Below are positions 11,000 to 21,709 of a stretch of 64,000 nucleotides of DNA, in pieces (within the stretch, counting starts at the first letter, position 1; every line of letters begins with the position of its first letter). The stretch spans positions 37,213,250 to 37,277,249 of the forward strand of contig CM075103.1 of the NCBI GenBank assembly GCA_037576195.1, written 5' to 3'. The position numbers and the translations under genes are program-made. The notes below the pieces were generated by a model. It ran no database searches and had not been told where the DNA came from. It saw only the letters and a program-made list of their open reading frames with translations. Origin of the DNA: Phytoseiulus persimilis. Lineage: Eukaryota > Arthropoda > Arachnida > Mesostigmata > Phytoseiidae.

Positions 11000-12426
11000 G
11001 AACTACCAGCCTCATTGGTAGGCCTCATGGCTCATGATAAACCTCCTCGAATCCAGCCGTTAGACGGAAGCATCGCGAGAGCTTCTGAATCGAATCTGGT
11101 GCCGGAGCAGAGATGACGAGTGACCCGAAACCCACTCGCAGCCGAAACTCGTCCTCAGCCTCAACGTGGAGCCGAGGCCTCTTGCGGGGAGCGCGGCGGG
11201 ACTCCTCGCGTCGGAAGGTCCGACCTTGAGGTGGCACGAAATTTCCCAGGTTGCTCTGGCTGAATCATGAACTCGAAAGCGCGTAAGAGAGAGGGCAGTA
11301 CTTCTATGGGGATAGACTTTCTATGACTTTGACATTCGACGGGAACGGAGGAGCAGTCTTCTGCTTCTTAGTGCTCCCGGGTACTCCACGTGATCGCCTT
11401 CTCAAGTCCTTAAAGCAATGGCACCGGGAGTTCATCTTCTGGCGTCGAGTGATGGCGGGCGCCTCATGGCTAGGTCTTCTCTGGGCGCAGATGCCTTCAG
11501 GGCGAGAGAGAGAGATGTTTCTTCAAGACATTCGTTGAATGGTCTCGAAATAGACACGATTGGAGGCTGCCCACGGTCTGTCCTTGGTTCAGATCGAAAA
11601 CGCGTTGTGGAGTCTTCGACCGCAGTAATCCCAGCCCACCTGTTTGGGGAGTTGATGCACTCCACCTCGTTCGAGGATGAGTTGTGCACTACAAATCGGT
11701 CCGAGTCCAGTCGAGACAATCATACCTTGAAAACGGAGGGTCGCAGAACATCCTCGACGACCGCATGGACACTTCTCATGAATTTATGTTTGAAGAAACG
11801 CTAGAGACATCATCGTGATCGACGCCGCGGTGAAAGTCTGTCAGGAGCGCAAGGAAAACGCAGTTTGGTATTTCTGATCTCCGTTTTAACAAAGGTTGTA
11901 GTTGTTGGACACTTTATTTTGGCCATTTCAAATTCAATAGACTTTAACATTGATACAACATTTATATATGTAGCCTGTCGTAAATTGCTAACGGAGTTGC
12001 GGCCCATCCAAAACTGGCCTACTGCACGAACAGTGGTATACCAAGGCATCGATTCGCCTCTTCTTCTCCTTTCCGTGCCTACGCCAACGAAAAAAATACA
12101 ACAAATACGCACGCAACGCCTGGGTAGATCTCGCTTTGGTGTGGGTGACGGGAAAAAGTCGATTGGTCGTTTTGCCGAATTCCGAATCGCGATTAGAATT
12201 CTCGCTCAGCCGGTTTTTTGATTGGCAAGTCGCTTGTTCGATTGATGAATGGATGGATGCATGCGACAGACGGACACATCATTGTTGACGATATCAATGG
12301 AATAAGATCGAGACGCAGCAGTGCAGCTGCGAGAAAAAGAAGAGGGGTGAATTGAATCTCAGGGTAGACACCGATTGACCGATTAGCGGAAGAGCCAACA
12401 GTCGAGAGAGGTATGTCATCAGCGAG
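11000..12426. other. No gene resolved; includes probable SMYD3 3' UTR
   Basis: Overlapping open frames occur on both strands at 11320-11804, none with a recognisable family. The right part lies downstream of the SMYD3-like stop and contains a plausible poly(A) signal for it. Confidence 0.35.
11913..11918 (-). promoter_or_regulatory. Candidate poly(A) signal for the SMYD3-like gene
   Basis: AATAAA on the minus strand (tttatt on plus), about 510 nt beyond the stop codon at 12427, in an A/T-rich stretch. Confidence 0.35.
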
Positions 12427-15400
12427 TTAGTTATCTCCGTCGGCGGCGGCCGATCGTCTCGCCGCTTGCTGCCGGAGGGAAGCCATGAGTTCCTCATAGA
12501 GGAGGATGACGTCCTTGGTATCGAAATGTTCTTCGCCGAGAGCTATCCTCGTGACGCGGATGGCCTCCTGGAGGAGCGCGACCAGGGCCTCGAGATCTTC
12601 AGGATTTTTTGAGAGTTTCGTCGTGATCGTTGAAGTGCGAGCCAAGCGGACGAGTTTGAACGCGTAGTCGGCCCCGTTCTCGGTGCAAACACTCTTCAGA
12701 ATCGGAAGACTCCTGCGATAATAGTCGTGGGCGCGAACGAAATCTCCGACACAAACCGAAGCGTCGGCCGCCACGAGGATCGCTGTGAACTTTGCCGTGT
12801 CCGAGTCATCGAGATCTTTGAGCTTGGTTGCCAGGAGGTCTTCGATGCTTTTCAACGCGTTCTCCTGGTTCTCCGGCTTCGTGGGGTCCAAGTTGAGCTT
12901 CTCGAACTCGAGTACTTCATCGGTGAGCTTGGGATCGGATTCAGTCATCACCTCGGGGACTTTTCCCGAGCACATCTCGCATTCGCAGGTGAAGTAGTAC
13001 TCGTTCCTCAGAGACCGTTGCCGGCGTTCCCTGCTGGTGAAGAGCGGCATGTAGGCAAGCGAGAGGTCGCTAACGGTTTTCGGCTCGAACGGGCGAAGTA
13101 CCTTGAGGACGATCTTCTGGCCCTTGAATGTCGCCGTCAAGTTCGGATAGCACGAATGGTCGATGAGGGACGGCGCGAGGTACAGGGCGCAGCCCAACGA
13201 GCCGTCGTCATTGCTGATGTGGATGGAGTTGACGCACATGATCCCGAACAGCTCTAAGATGTCGATATCGGTGACGCGTTCGAGCTGAGGCCCGCTCAGG
13301 TACTGCTTGAGGAGGTTGAGCATTTCGACGAAGCCTCTCGCGCGGGCTCTGTCCTTTTTTATCTCCTCTTTGTGGCTCATGCAGTCCTTGAGACGGCGTT
13401 TGGTGCCGAGGAGAACCTCAGACGACGGATCGTTTAGCTCTCGTTTCCAACGCAGCAGAAGACGCGCCATGAGACGCGCCGGCTCTCCCGGCCTTCTCGG
13501 TGCCACCCTTCGCAGATTCGCGCATTCGGACTTGTGATCCACCCAGTCGCCGACCTGAAAAGGTCGTGGTGCGTGCGTTGAGTCAATTACATTCTCGGTT
13601 TCGTCTCCGTCATCATCTGATCAATAATCTTCGTCGTAGGTCAAACTCGCTGACAAGATCCGGGTTCAGTGAAAGCAAACATTTTGCAAGCGTCGTCAGC
13701 TTCTTCTAGCTCTGGAGGTCGAGGGGAGCAAGTGACCGATTGTTATCTCAAAGAAAACGGAACATTCCGGGAGGGAATTTCGAGGTTCATCCGAGGCGGA
13801 GATCAGGCCACGCTCGGAGCTCTTGCAGAATCCTTGCCAGAACCCGACAAATATCGATGATAGATCGGTGGACATTGGTTGATAGAGAATCTAGCGAAAG
13901 AAGGTTGGTCTGTGTGGCCTGAGCGGATCGACGCGCACTCCAGAATGGTTCGAACTCCAGAATGATTTCCGCCCCCCCCCCCTCTCTCTCGTTCGTTCGC
14001 TCGCTCGCTCGATACAAAAGACTAGAATGGAATGGATATGTGTACAACCAATGTTGACCAACGCGAGGCTCGAACGCTGTCCCATACGCTCTGCGGTTGC
14101 TCGGTCTCGACCTCAAGCTGGAATGCACGACGAATCAGCCACAATACAACGAGTCCACAGGCATTGCACTGGGAGCATTGTTCTACTGTAGTACATCATC
14201 ATCATCATCGTTATCATGACCAAAATGTTTGTAATTCCTTCTATTTACAGGCGGCCGGCTCGGTATAGCGTCAGCTGACAAGAGGTATCCGAAGATTGTC
14301 GTCCGTACGAGGTTCCGAGTTTGTAGTCTCTTTCAAGAAGTGGTTTCATCTGGCAGACGGTAATCTGCTGGAAGGTCCACCAGGTAACAATCGTTTGTTA
14401 AAAAAAAATCGGCTTCAACCTGAGCTGAGTTCAACTGCCGTTGACTCTATCGAGTGTCTGCCAGACCGCGTAGTCTCTGACTTTGATCCATCCGACGGAC
14501 AGTCTCGACGCTCCGCGACCCGTTCAATCAAACCCGGAACGGTACATTCAGGGGAAATCCTTCAGGGACAGGATCACGAGAGGAATCGGAGCAGTCGAAG
14601 CGGTCTCGATGGACGCGTGCCCACATGGAGCAAAAAACTCGTACGTACGACACTATACATTGTCTCTGTGGATAGCCGCGAGCCCTTTTGCCCTCGATCT
14701 CGTTCGGACGACTGCTAGCCCTGAGAATTGCGTCCGTCGATATCGGGCGAACAATCACTTAATACAACGACACGCTTCATAATAATCGTGGCGGTGACAA
14801 CAACATTCACCCGAGTCGATAATGACAGTATGAATCATCATAGCCACCCACTATTGACGGTAGTTATAGTCGTAGAAGTGGTAATAATCCTAATAATCAT
14901 AAGTTTGGAATTGTTGTAGTCTGTTCTCATTGGTAACGATGATCGGATACGATACTACTATGATGTATATATCTAATACGGAGTTTTGGCTGTCACGTTC
15001 GTTGCGAGGTGCTTCGCTCCAAAAGCGCATCGGTGCTCCTGCTTTAGTTGTGAGACAGCTTTTCAACTCATCGCTTTCGATGGTCTGAGGTTCCCATAGA
15101 TCGATCGATGGATCAATTGACCGCGCGCTCGCGCAACCAGTCGACGACGACAGGGACAACTGCCATGGGACAATGAGCTCTAATGGTACTAACGACGGGA
15201 ATTACACTGGGAACGGTGCTAATAATACACCAGGTCGTTGAGAACCATCACTAGCTGATGACTCGGTCACTGGACCCTCCTTGTTGCAGACTCTCAGCAG
15301 CAGCGGTATAAACGTGAACGACCGAAACACTCGTTGAGGACTCTTATCGTTACATGGTAGAATTGTCGTAGTTCTATGGTACACGAGACGTCGTTCGATG

Positions 15401-18400
15401 GAACTGATAACAACGATTTGAAAACAACGGCTCGGAAAAAAATTGTGATGGTAATCATCATCATCATCATAACCTAAATTCGCCGTCCATCTCCTCTTCG
15501 TTTGGTTCGCGAACATTTACAGCTGTAGTCGAACGATTTCCCACGCGTTGTCACGAGAAGTAAAAGTGCAGTTCTACGTATCATCATTGAGTGCTTCCTC
15601 CTCGTCGTCTTCTCCGTAACAAACAACGAATTTCAGTCGCGTGCTCTCCAGTGCCATCGTCGTCAATCACTGCTCAGTGGGTGCTGTTTGAATTGGTACT
15701 GTGTTCTGTTTGTTTCCATGTATTCTCGTTTACTTTCGTTCATGCTCATGTTGTTCAGGGTTTGTTTCAGCACTCGCTCGTGTAAATTCGAACGTTACTC
15801 GCGGTTATCGTTCTGGACTTCTAGATCACAACTGAACCCTTGACAGGTTTTAACGCAGCAACAACGGTTCCGCTCCTCAACGTTGCCACCAAGTATTCTA
15901 ACTAACAATCAATCAATCGATCGATCAATCATACGACACGAGAAGCCACAGGGGAGAGGAGGGGTGAGAATTTCGAGCGTCACTTTTTCAAGGGAAACGT
16001 GATGTGTACGAGTACAAAACCGACTAGTTGTTCAGTTTTTTTTTTTCCGCCCGTCTCGGGATGAGCCTATTCTGTGTCATCGACGTTGTTTGAGTCGTGA
16101 TCGTTTGTGATTGTATGATAAGGTACGATTGGTAACGTTGTCGTTAACATGGTGGCGCATTCGATATGCACTGTTTGTAGTCAAGTCTAAGTAGGTTGTA
16201 GTCTGTAGGTAAGTAGTAGTTCATCTGTTGTAGTTGTTTCTGAACGCTGCTCGGGTTTGGATGACGCTTCGATCCGCGGGAACGGAGCGCTCCTAGGAGA
16301 GACGCACGGGGTGAGGTGAATGAATGGGTAGCATCGGTCTCTGCCAATTGTCTCATCAAAGCCCGTCGGAGATCCAGCCTAGAGATTAACTGGGGCCGTC
16401 ATGCAGGACCAAAGGTGGAGGCCGTGGTTTCTTGTGGGTTCTGGGAGGCAAAAGGGGCATCGCAGGCGCAGCAGCATTCGATGTCGTCGGTACCATGGCG
16501 GGTGGTAGAGCTTGTTGTTGTTGCTGCGGCTGCTGTGGAGGTAGGAGCGCTGCGGGCGACAGCTGCTGCGGTTGCTGTTGATGCTGTTGGGGAGCAAGTG
16601 GCTTCCGGGGAGGTAGAGGAGGTGGAGACTCGGATTGTCCGGCCCCTCGCGGAGGCAGAGCTGGCGAGGTCGAATCGTCCCGTCTCGTTCGGGGTGGAAG
16701 GGGCGGCGCTGCGGCGGATTCCGGGAAGGCGAATCTCGCTTGCGCCGGGTGCTGGTGCGGGGAGGACGGTGAAGGGGGGAAGAACACTCCGGACATCGAC
16801 ACAGGTTGGGAGTTCTGCCTGCGATGAGCGACGATCGGCGCGGGGGGCACCGACTGCTGGGGGGTCAACGAGTTCGAGTGTCCGGAAGCGACGATGTCGG
16901 AGGACGAATTACCGAAGGACACCATCATGTGGTGTTCGTTGGCTGACGAGGGAGGTGAGGTCGGTGTCGACGGTTGAGCGTGAGGAAATGAGTTGCCGTC
17001 TTCGGGCGAGTGGGGGGGATTGGGGGAGGTCGCCGACGACGACACTTGGTGATGGCTGTTGTTGCTGCTGCTGCTGCTATTGTGGTGATGGTGATGATGA
17101 TGATGGTGGTGGTGGTGGTGGTGGTAGGGTTGATGGTGGTGGTGTTGGTGCGACGACGACGACGACGATGAATAACTCGAGGGTTGGGAGTGGGACTGCT
17201 GTTGCTGCTGCTGCTGCTCGTTGTGATGGTGATTGAGACCGGGCAGGAACGAAGCCGGATTCGACGAGCTTGCAGAACGAGAACTGTTGCGCGCCACTTT
17301 GGTGCCTGGCGACTTGAGAGTGATGTCCGGCCAGCGGCGCAGGCCCTTCATCGGTGGCTGCTTGCGCGGCTCGATTTCCAATGAGCATTTGTATAGGTAG
17401 TCGGTGAGCTCTTTTTCAGCGTTTTCCGAAAGGTCCACCTCGGGGCCGAGCTGTTCGAGGAACGCGCGGATGTCTTTTTCGACAGTGAGGTTGTACGGCT
17501 GATTTTGATACTGCTGGATCTCTCCGGTGATTTCGGCAACCTTGCGTCGCTTTGAGAAATTTATCAACTCCGGACCGCCGTCGATGGAGATCGTTTCCGG
17601 ATTCCCCTCTTCGATATGTAGAATGTTGGTCAGGTACATCCCTAGAAACGGCACACAGGGTGGGTTGATTGAACGGAGACGTTCCTGATACTTCCTCCAA
17701 TGAGCGGTTTGAAGATCGAAAACATCGTCACGCACTTTCTGTAGGTTGGTTCGTATCGCCTCCTTCGTATGTCGGAGTCGATGGAGGGGCGCCGATTGCA
17801 GAGCTGTCGAAATGGCGAACGCGCCCGTGAAGTTGTTCAGCTCGTGCAGGACTCCCATGATCTCGACGCTGCGGCTGTACACGGCCACACGTTCCTCGAA
17901 ATTCTGGCACTCGACAATGAGTTTCTCGAGGTAGAACGAGAGCTTCGAGCTGTGGTGGATGATTTTGAGGAGGTTCGGCGACGCGATCTTCTTCTCCTTC
18001 TTCATCCACGGCATGTTGACCAGCTCCGACGGCTGGACCGCCCGATAGTGGTCGAACTCGAGCAGGGTGAGTTGGCGCGCGATTTCTACCGGATGCAAGC
18101 TCAGCCAGTCGAACTTGTCTGGGTCCCGGGTCAGGAACCACTCGATCGGGGGCGGGCTCTGCGAGAACGTGTGCTCCTTCGCAGGGGCCTGGTGGTCGCA
18201 CTTGCGCTGGATCGCTTTCGCTATCGAGTCGATCCACTTGCGCATCTTCTTGCCGGTGCGCGGGTCCTGCCGCATGCTTTCGAGGAACGCCTTGAGGTCC
18301 GCCAGCAGCTCCGGCGACCGCTCGAAGTCGTAGTAGTGATGGTCGACCCATTGTCGCATTACGTTGAGCACGCGGCTCTTCACTGGCTGCTGGTACTCCT

Positions 18401-21400
18401 TGCGGAAGCGCTTCGCGGTCTGCTGGAGATCGGGACCGTTGGCCATGTAGTCGATCTCCTCGAACTCGGGAATGTTGAAGCGTTCGATGAGCAAGCTCAA
18501 CAGCTGCTTGGGCTCGCAGAAAGTTCGGAACGTGGTGAGGAACGTGCGAACGAACTGGAAGTCGGCGTACATGTGAAACGTGAGTCGCTCGACGAGCTTC
18601 GGCAGCGTGGCGGCCTTGATCGACGGCACGCCGTTCGTCGACTTCTCTTCGAAGATTATGTTCGTCGGGAGATCGGGTTCCGAGAAGGCGTAGTTCTCCG
18701 GCAGTCTCAAGGGGTTCTGTTTCTCCTCCGCGCTGAGGATCGAGTCGAGACTGCGCTCGAGGTAGGAGCGCATGTTGACCGCGACGAGGCTCGCCAACCA
18801 GTTGACCTTCTCCTCGGCGTTCTTGGCGATGAGAACGGTGCTCTGCGCCGCCGCGCTGTTGCCGTCGTGCCGGCAGATGATTTCGAAGGCGTACTTGAGG
18901 TCATCGGTGTCCGGCTTGTCGAAAACCTCGATTTTCCGGATGAAGAACTTCTCTTTCAATTTGTAGACCTCCTTGTCGGATTGACTCCGGCCTCGGGACA
19001 ACGTGCTCGTGGGCTTGCACAGACACAGGAGGCCATCGAAGAGAAACGCGTAACGCTCCGTCGGCCGTTTATTGCCCGGACTTCCTTTCAGCAAGGAGCC
19101 CTCAAGTATGAATTCTTGGCATGATTGGGCAATCTCCCGCTGCTGAAGTTCAGACCAGCCTTCGATGCAGTTAGCGAAGTCGGTGAGTTTCTGCGCGGCA
19201 GTTATTCGCAGCGAAGTCCTCCTGCGCAGAAACAGGCCCTCCTGGATTTTCCTCAGCGGCGACTGGGCCGCCACCGAGGTCAGGTGCGCCTTCAGGTTCC
19301 CGATGAGCCCGTCGGTCTGCTCCAGACTCTCGCGGTCCTCCTCCGTCGGCGCGAGGGGCTGCATGCTGCGGATCAGGTCGAAATGGTGCAGACAGTGGAA
19401 GACCGGCGTCCAGAGGAGTCGAGGCAGGACGTATTTCGCAGCCAACCAGAATCCCTGACTCGATCGTTGAAGAGCCTCCTGGACCGCGGGTCGTTCGAGG
19501 ACCGCTTGCAGCGTTTGGGCGCACCGCGGAGAAGCGAGGGTGTTGGCGTATTCCTCGAACACCTCGAACTCGTAGCTCTCCGCCATGTCGTAGAAACAAC
19601 TGCCAACCGCTGGCGTCTGGTTTTCGTCGGTCATTTCGACGACGTCCTCGAAACTGGACAGGAGGGCCGTGGAGAACTCGAGGACGTCCTCGATGTTGCC
19701 GAAGATGTTGGCGGCCTCCTCTTCTTCGAGCGGCTCGCTCAGCTGCTTCTGGAGCGCGTGCCGGAAGACCTTGATGATGAGCTGGAGGTTTTTGATGTGC
19801 TCGCTCTCGTCGACGATCAGATCGCTGACTTGGTTCGCGTAGTTCTTCTCCTGGGACACGTTCGACGGTATCTCTTCCACCCAGTCCTCGCTGGTGAAAC
19901 AAAACAGCTCGTAGAGGAAGGGGTCGGCGCACATCGCCACGCGACAATCTTGGAGGGTGATTTCGACGTGCCGGATGTTTTTGACGTAATTGCCTGTCAG
20001 CTTGAGAATATCTCTCGCAATGTACTCTAATACTGCGCAGACAAACAAACTGACCGCCATTTCAACCTTGTAGCCGATCAATTCTCGAATTTGCGTGTGC
20101 AATTTCTCAACGGGCAGCGTGAGGCCGTGCCCGGGATTCGGAGGCAATCGAGGACGCCGCAGCGTGCCGGCCATCTGCCAACGCTCGATGGCCGTGCGTG
20201 CGTCTTGTATCGCTACATGATCTAGTGGCTTTGGAAACGCTTTGGTGACGCGTTCTTCTACATCTTGGGTTGTGTGGGTGCGGCTAACACAGAGGGTACC
20301 CAGTAATCGGAGAATCAGCGACTCAACATAGTCGAGAGCATCGGAGCTCGCGGTGAGCGTGGGGTGTACTTGGAAGTGCAGCTTCTGCAGCGACTGTATC
20401 AACAGTCCCTTGTAACGAACGGTCAGGTCCGAATCGTCCTTGGCGTCGACGGACGATTCGTTGGACGGCGAGAACATCCTCGCCATTTGAGCCCTCTGAC
20501 GCCCAGAAGCATAAGGTTGAAATTACAATGGCAGCCTGAGCTCCCGGACGCCGCCGAGGCCGTTGTGCTCGTTGTTGTCGCTTCCGCGGCGGCTGTTGCT
20601 GTGCTTGTCGTGGATGTTGAGGGTCAGTGGGAGTGCCATCAAAGCCCCCGTTTCCCTCAGTACCGGTCGATAATTGCGGAGATCACTGTCGTAAGCACGG
20701 GGGGAGAGAGCTCACGCCGATGCCGTGTGACAACTTACAGGACAGTTCTTCTGCCGTCCCGCGTCGCTTCTTTATCGACATCTGAAGCTTCGAGAGTGTC
20801 ACTCGATCGCCTTCGCGATTGTTGCTCTGTTTCCGTCGCCGTTATTGTATTGTTGCAGCTTTCCTTCGGCTGGAAGGAAGCTAAACTGGAGTTATTCTCC
20901 CTGCTCTCCGATCGAGCCGGTCAAGTGGGCAACACGGGCCGGGAAGAGGAGGGGACGAATGAAATGCTCTGTATCGGAACATCAATAAATGGGAGTACGG
21001 GATCGATCGAACGAGCAACCTAACGACCGATTGCGGAGCGAAACGAACCGATTGATGGATGATGAGTGGATGGATTCTCTACGCTGCACCTAAGTTCGCG
21101 CTGACCACTGGTGGATTCCTCTGAACGAGCACCAGCTCAGAGTTGAACGGACGCAATCGAAAAGGAAACAGCAGCCACCTGGTAGCCTGTATGGGGCTTC
21201 TCGGTCGACTGGCGTCTGCCTGCTGTCGAGTGAGTGGACAGTTCTACGGTTCAGAGGTATCTTCGCTGTCGAGGAGCTCGTGTGATGGTTACCCCCGTTG
21301 TTGCCGCGTTTGAGGTTAACGTTTTGCTCTGCTAGCGTCAGTTGTTCATCTTTTTCATCGTGGTGTTTGAGGTTTGTTACTGCTACTACCGCGGCCTACT

Positions 21401-21709
21401 CCTGTGGTCTTTCTTTCGTTGTTGTTGTTGTTGTTGTTGTTTTTGTGGATGTCAATGTCGTTGTTGCTGTACTTGCGACTGAGACTGTTGATGTCATCGA
21501 AATGCGTGTGGTTAGAGAGGGGTAAGGCAAACTTATACCTGACAATCACGAGAGCAGTAATGCAGGAATTGACAGCTCGAGCAACGTTGAAGAGATCCGC
21601 CGCCAATCGTTAGACAGTGGGCGCAGTACTTTGTGACGGCATCAGCAGCAATCGAAAACGCATAAGGGGAGCTCTCATGGACAATACTGCCCGCTTGCAA
21701 TGTGGGCAT
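12427..21709 (-). CDS. SMYD3: SMYD3-like SET/MYND protein methyltransferase
   Basis: Two exons on the minus strand: 21709-21539 (57 codons) and 13554-12427, giving 432 aa, the usual SMYD3 size. Exon 1 holds the start of the split SET domain and the MYND zinc finger (CAHC..., RCSSC, YCSRDCQ). Exon 2 opens with VGDWVDHKSEC, which completes the finger, so the splice (phase 0, CAG|gtataag to ttttcag|GTC) is well supported. Then come the SET core (PSLIDHSCYPN; YYFTCECEMC post-SET cysteines) and a helical TPR-like C-terminus. The family methylates lysines using SAM and acts in cytoplasm and nucleus. Oddity: the usual NHSC motif reads DHSC (codon about 13159-13161), replacing the Asn that normally contacts the cofactor. 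The ~8 kb intron contains all of Sos on the same strand. Confidence 0.85.
13555..16385. other. SMYD3 intron segment downstream of Sos; low-complexity DNA
   Basis: No exon was recognised. It contains a C9-11 run followed by tctctctc and (cgct)n at about 13971-14010, several short (atc)n/(cat)n stretches (14197-14215, 15449-15470) and a T run at 16037-16047. The part next to 16385 is probably the Sos 3' UTR. Confidence 0.45.
16386..20486 (-). CDS. Sos: Son of sevenless, Ras guanine-nucleotide exchange factor
   Basis: A single uninterrupted frame of 1366 aa, close to the family length (~1300-1600). Domains in order: histone-fold pair (about 20-195), DH (about 200-380), PH (about 465-575, KEKFFIRKIEVFDK), REM (about 610-750, FHMYADFQFVRTFLTTFRTF), CDC25 RasGEF (about 800-1040, LHPVEIARQLTLLE; FSKRRKVAEITGEIQQYQNQ) and a proline-rich tail with at least four LPPR SH3-ligand cores. 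Sos is recruited by Grb2/Drk to receptor tyrosine kinases at the plasma membrane, where it loads Ras with GTP. The tail also carries a run of 14 His and several Gln and Ser runs. The ATG at 20486 is the first in frame and sits just before the conserved histone-fold region. The gene has no introns and lies inside the single intron of the SMYD3-like gene on the same strand. Strong G/C third-position bias creates long antisense open frames. Confidence 0.95.
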   Translation of the reverse strand: MARMFSPSNESSVDAKDDSDLTVRYKGLLIQSLQKLHFQVHPTLTASSDALDYVESLILRLLGTLCVSRTHTTQDVEERVTKAFPKPLDHVAIQDARTAIERWQMAGTLRRPRLPPNPGHGLTLPVEKLHTQIRELIGYKVEMAVSLFVCAVLEYIARDILKLTGNYVKNIRHVEITLQDCRVAMCADPFLYELFCFTSEDWVEEIPSNVSQEKNYANQVSDLIVDESEHIKNLQLIIKVFRHALQKQLSEPLEEEEAANIFGNIEDVLEFSTALLSSFEDVVEMTDENQTPAVGSCFYDMAESYEFEVFEEYANTLASPRCAQTLQAVLERPAVQEALQRSSQGFWLAAKYVLPRLLWTPVFHCLHHFDLIRSMQPLAPTEEDRESLEQTDGLIGNLKAHLTSVAAQSPLRKIQEGLFLRRRTSLRITAAQKLTDFANCIEGWSELQQREIAQSCQEFILEGSLLKGSPGNKRPTERYAFLFDGLLCLCKPTSTLSRGRSQSDKEVYKLKEKFFIRKIEVFDKPDTDDLKYAFEIICRHDGNSAAAQSTVLIAKNAEEKVNWLASLVAVNMRSYLERSLDSILSAEEKQNPLRLPENYAFSEPDLPTNIIFEEKSTNGVPSIKAATLPKLVERLTFHMYADFQFVRTFLTTFRTFCEPKQLLSLLIERFNIPEFEEIDYMANGPDLQQTAKRFRKEYQQPVKSRVLNVMRQWVDHHYYDFERSPELLADLKAFLESMRQDPRTGKKMRKWIDSIAKAIQRKCDHQAPAKEHTFSQSPPPIEWFLTRDPDKFDWLSLHPVEIARQLTLLEFDHYRAVQPSELVNMPWMKKEKKIASPNLLKIIHHSSKLSFYLEKLIVECQNFEERVAVYSRSVEIMGVLHELNNFTGAFAISTALQSAPLHRLRHTKEAIRTNLQKVRDDVFDLQTAHWRKYQERLRSINPPCVPFLGMYLTNILHIEEGNPETISIDGGPELINFSKRRKVAEITGEIQQYQNQPYNLTVEKDIRAFLEQLGPEVDLSENAEKELTDYLYKCSLEIEPRKQPPMKGLRRWPDITLKSPGTKVARNSSRSASSSNPASFLPGLNHHHNEQQQQQQQSHSQPSSYSSSSSSSHQHHHHQPYHHHHHHHHHHHHHHNSSSSSNNSHHQVSSSATSPNPPHSPEDGNSFPHAQPSTPTSPPSSANEHHMMVSFGNSSSDIVASGHSNSLTPQQSVPPAPIVAHRRQNSQPVSMSGVFFPPSPSSPHQHPAQARFAFPESAAAPPLPPRTRRDDSTSPALPPRGAGQSESPPPLPPRKPLAPQQHQQQPQQLSPAALLPPQQPQQQQQALPPAMVPTTSNAAAPAMPLLPPRTHKKPRPPPLVLHDGPS
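20487..21538. other. Upstream flank of Sos within the SMYD3 intron
   Basis: No coding exon was seen. It should hold the Sos promoter and 5' UTR. A (ttg)n trinucleotide stretch lies at about 21420-21443. Confidence 0.45.

Noticed and set aside
16316-17236. 306-codon plus-strand frame with Gly and Val runs
   Set aside because: Antisense of the poly-His/poly-Gln tail of Sos; the homopolymers explain its composition.
17769-20030. Two long plus-strand frames (451 and 301 codons) opposite Sos
   Set aside because: They are antisense to a perfectly conserved Sos frame. G/C-rich third positions remove stops on the opposite strand, and the peptides are Arg/Leu/Glu-rich with no domain.
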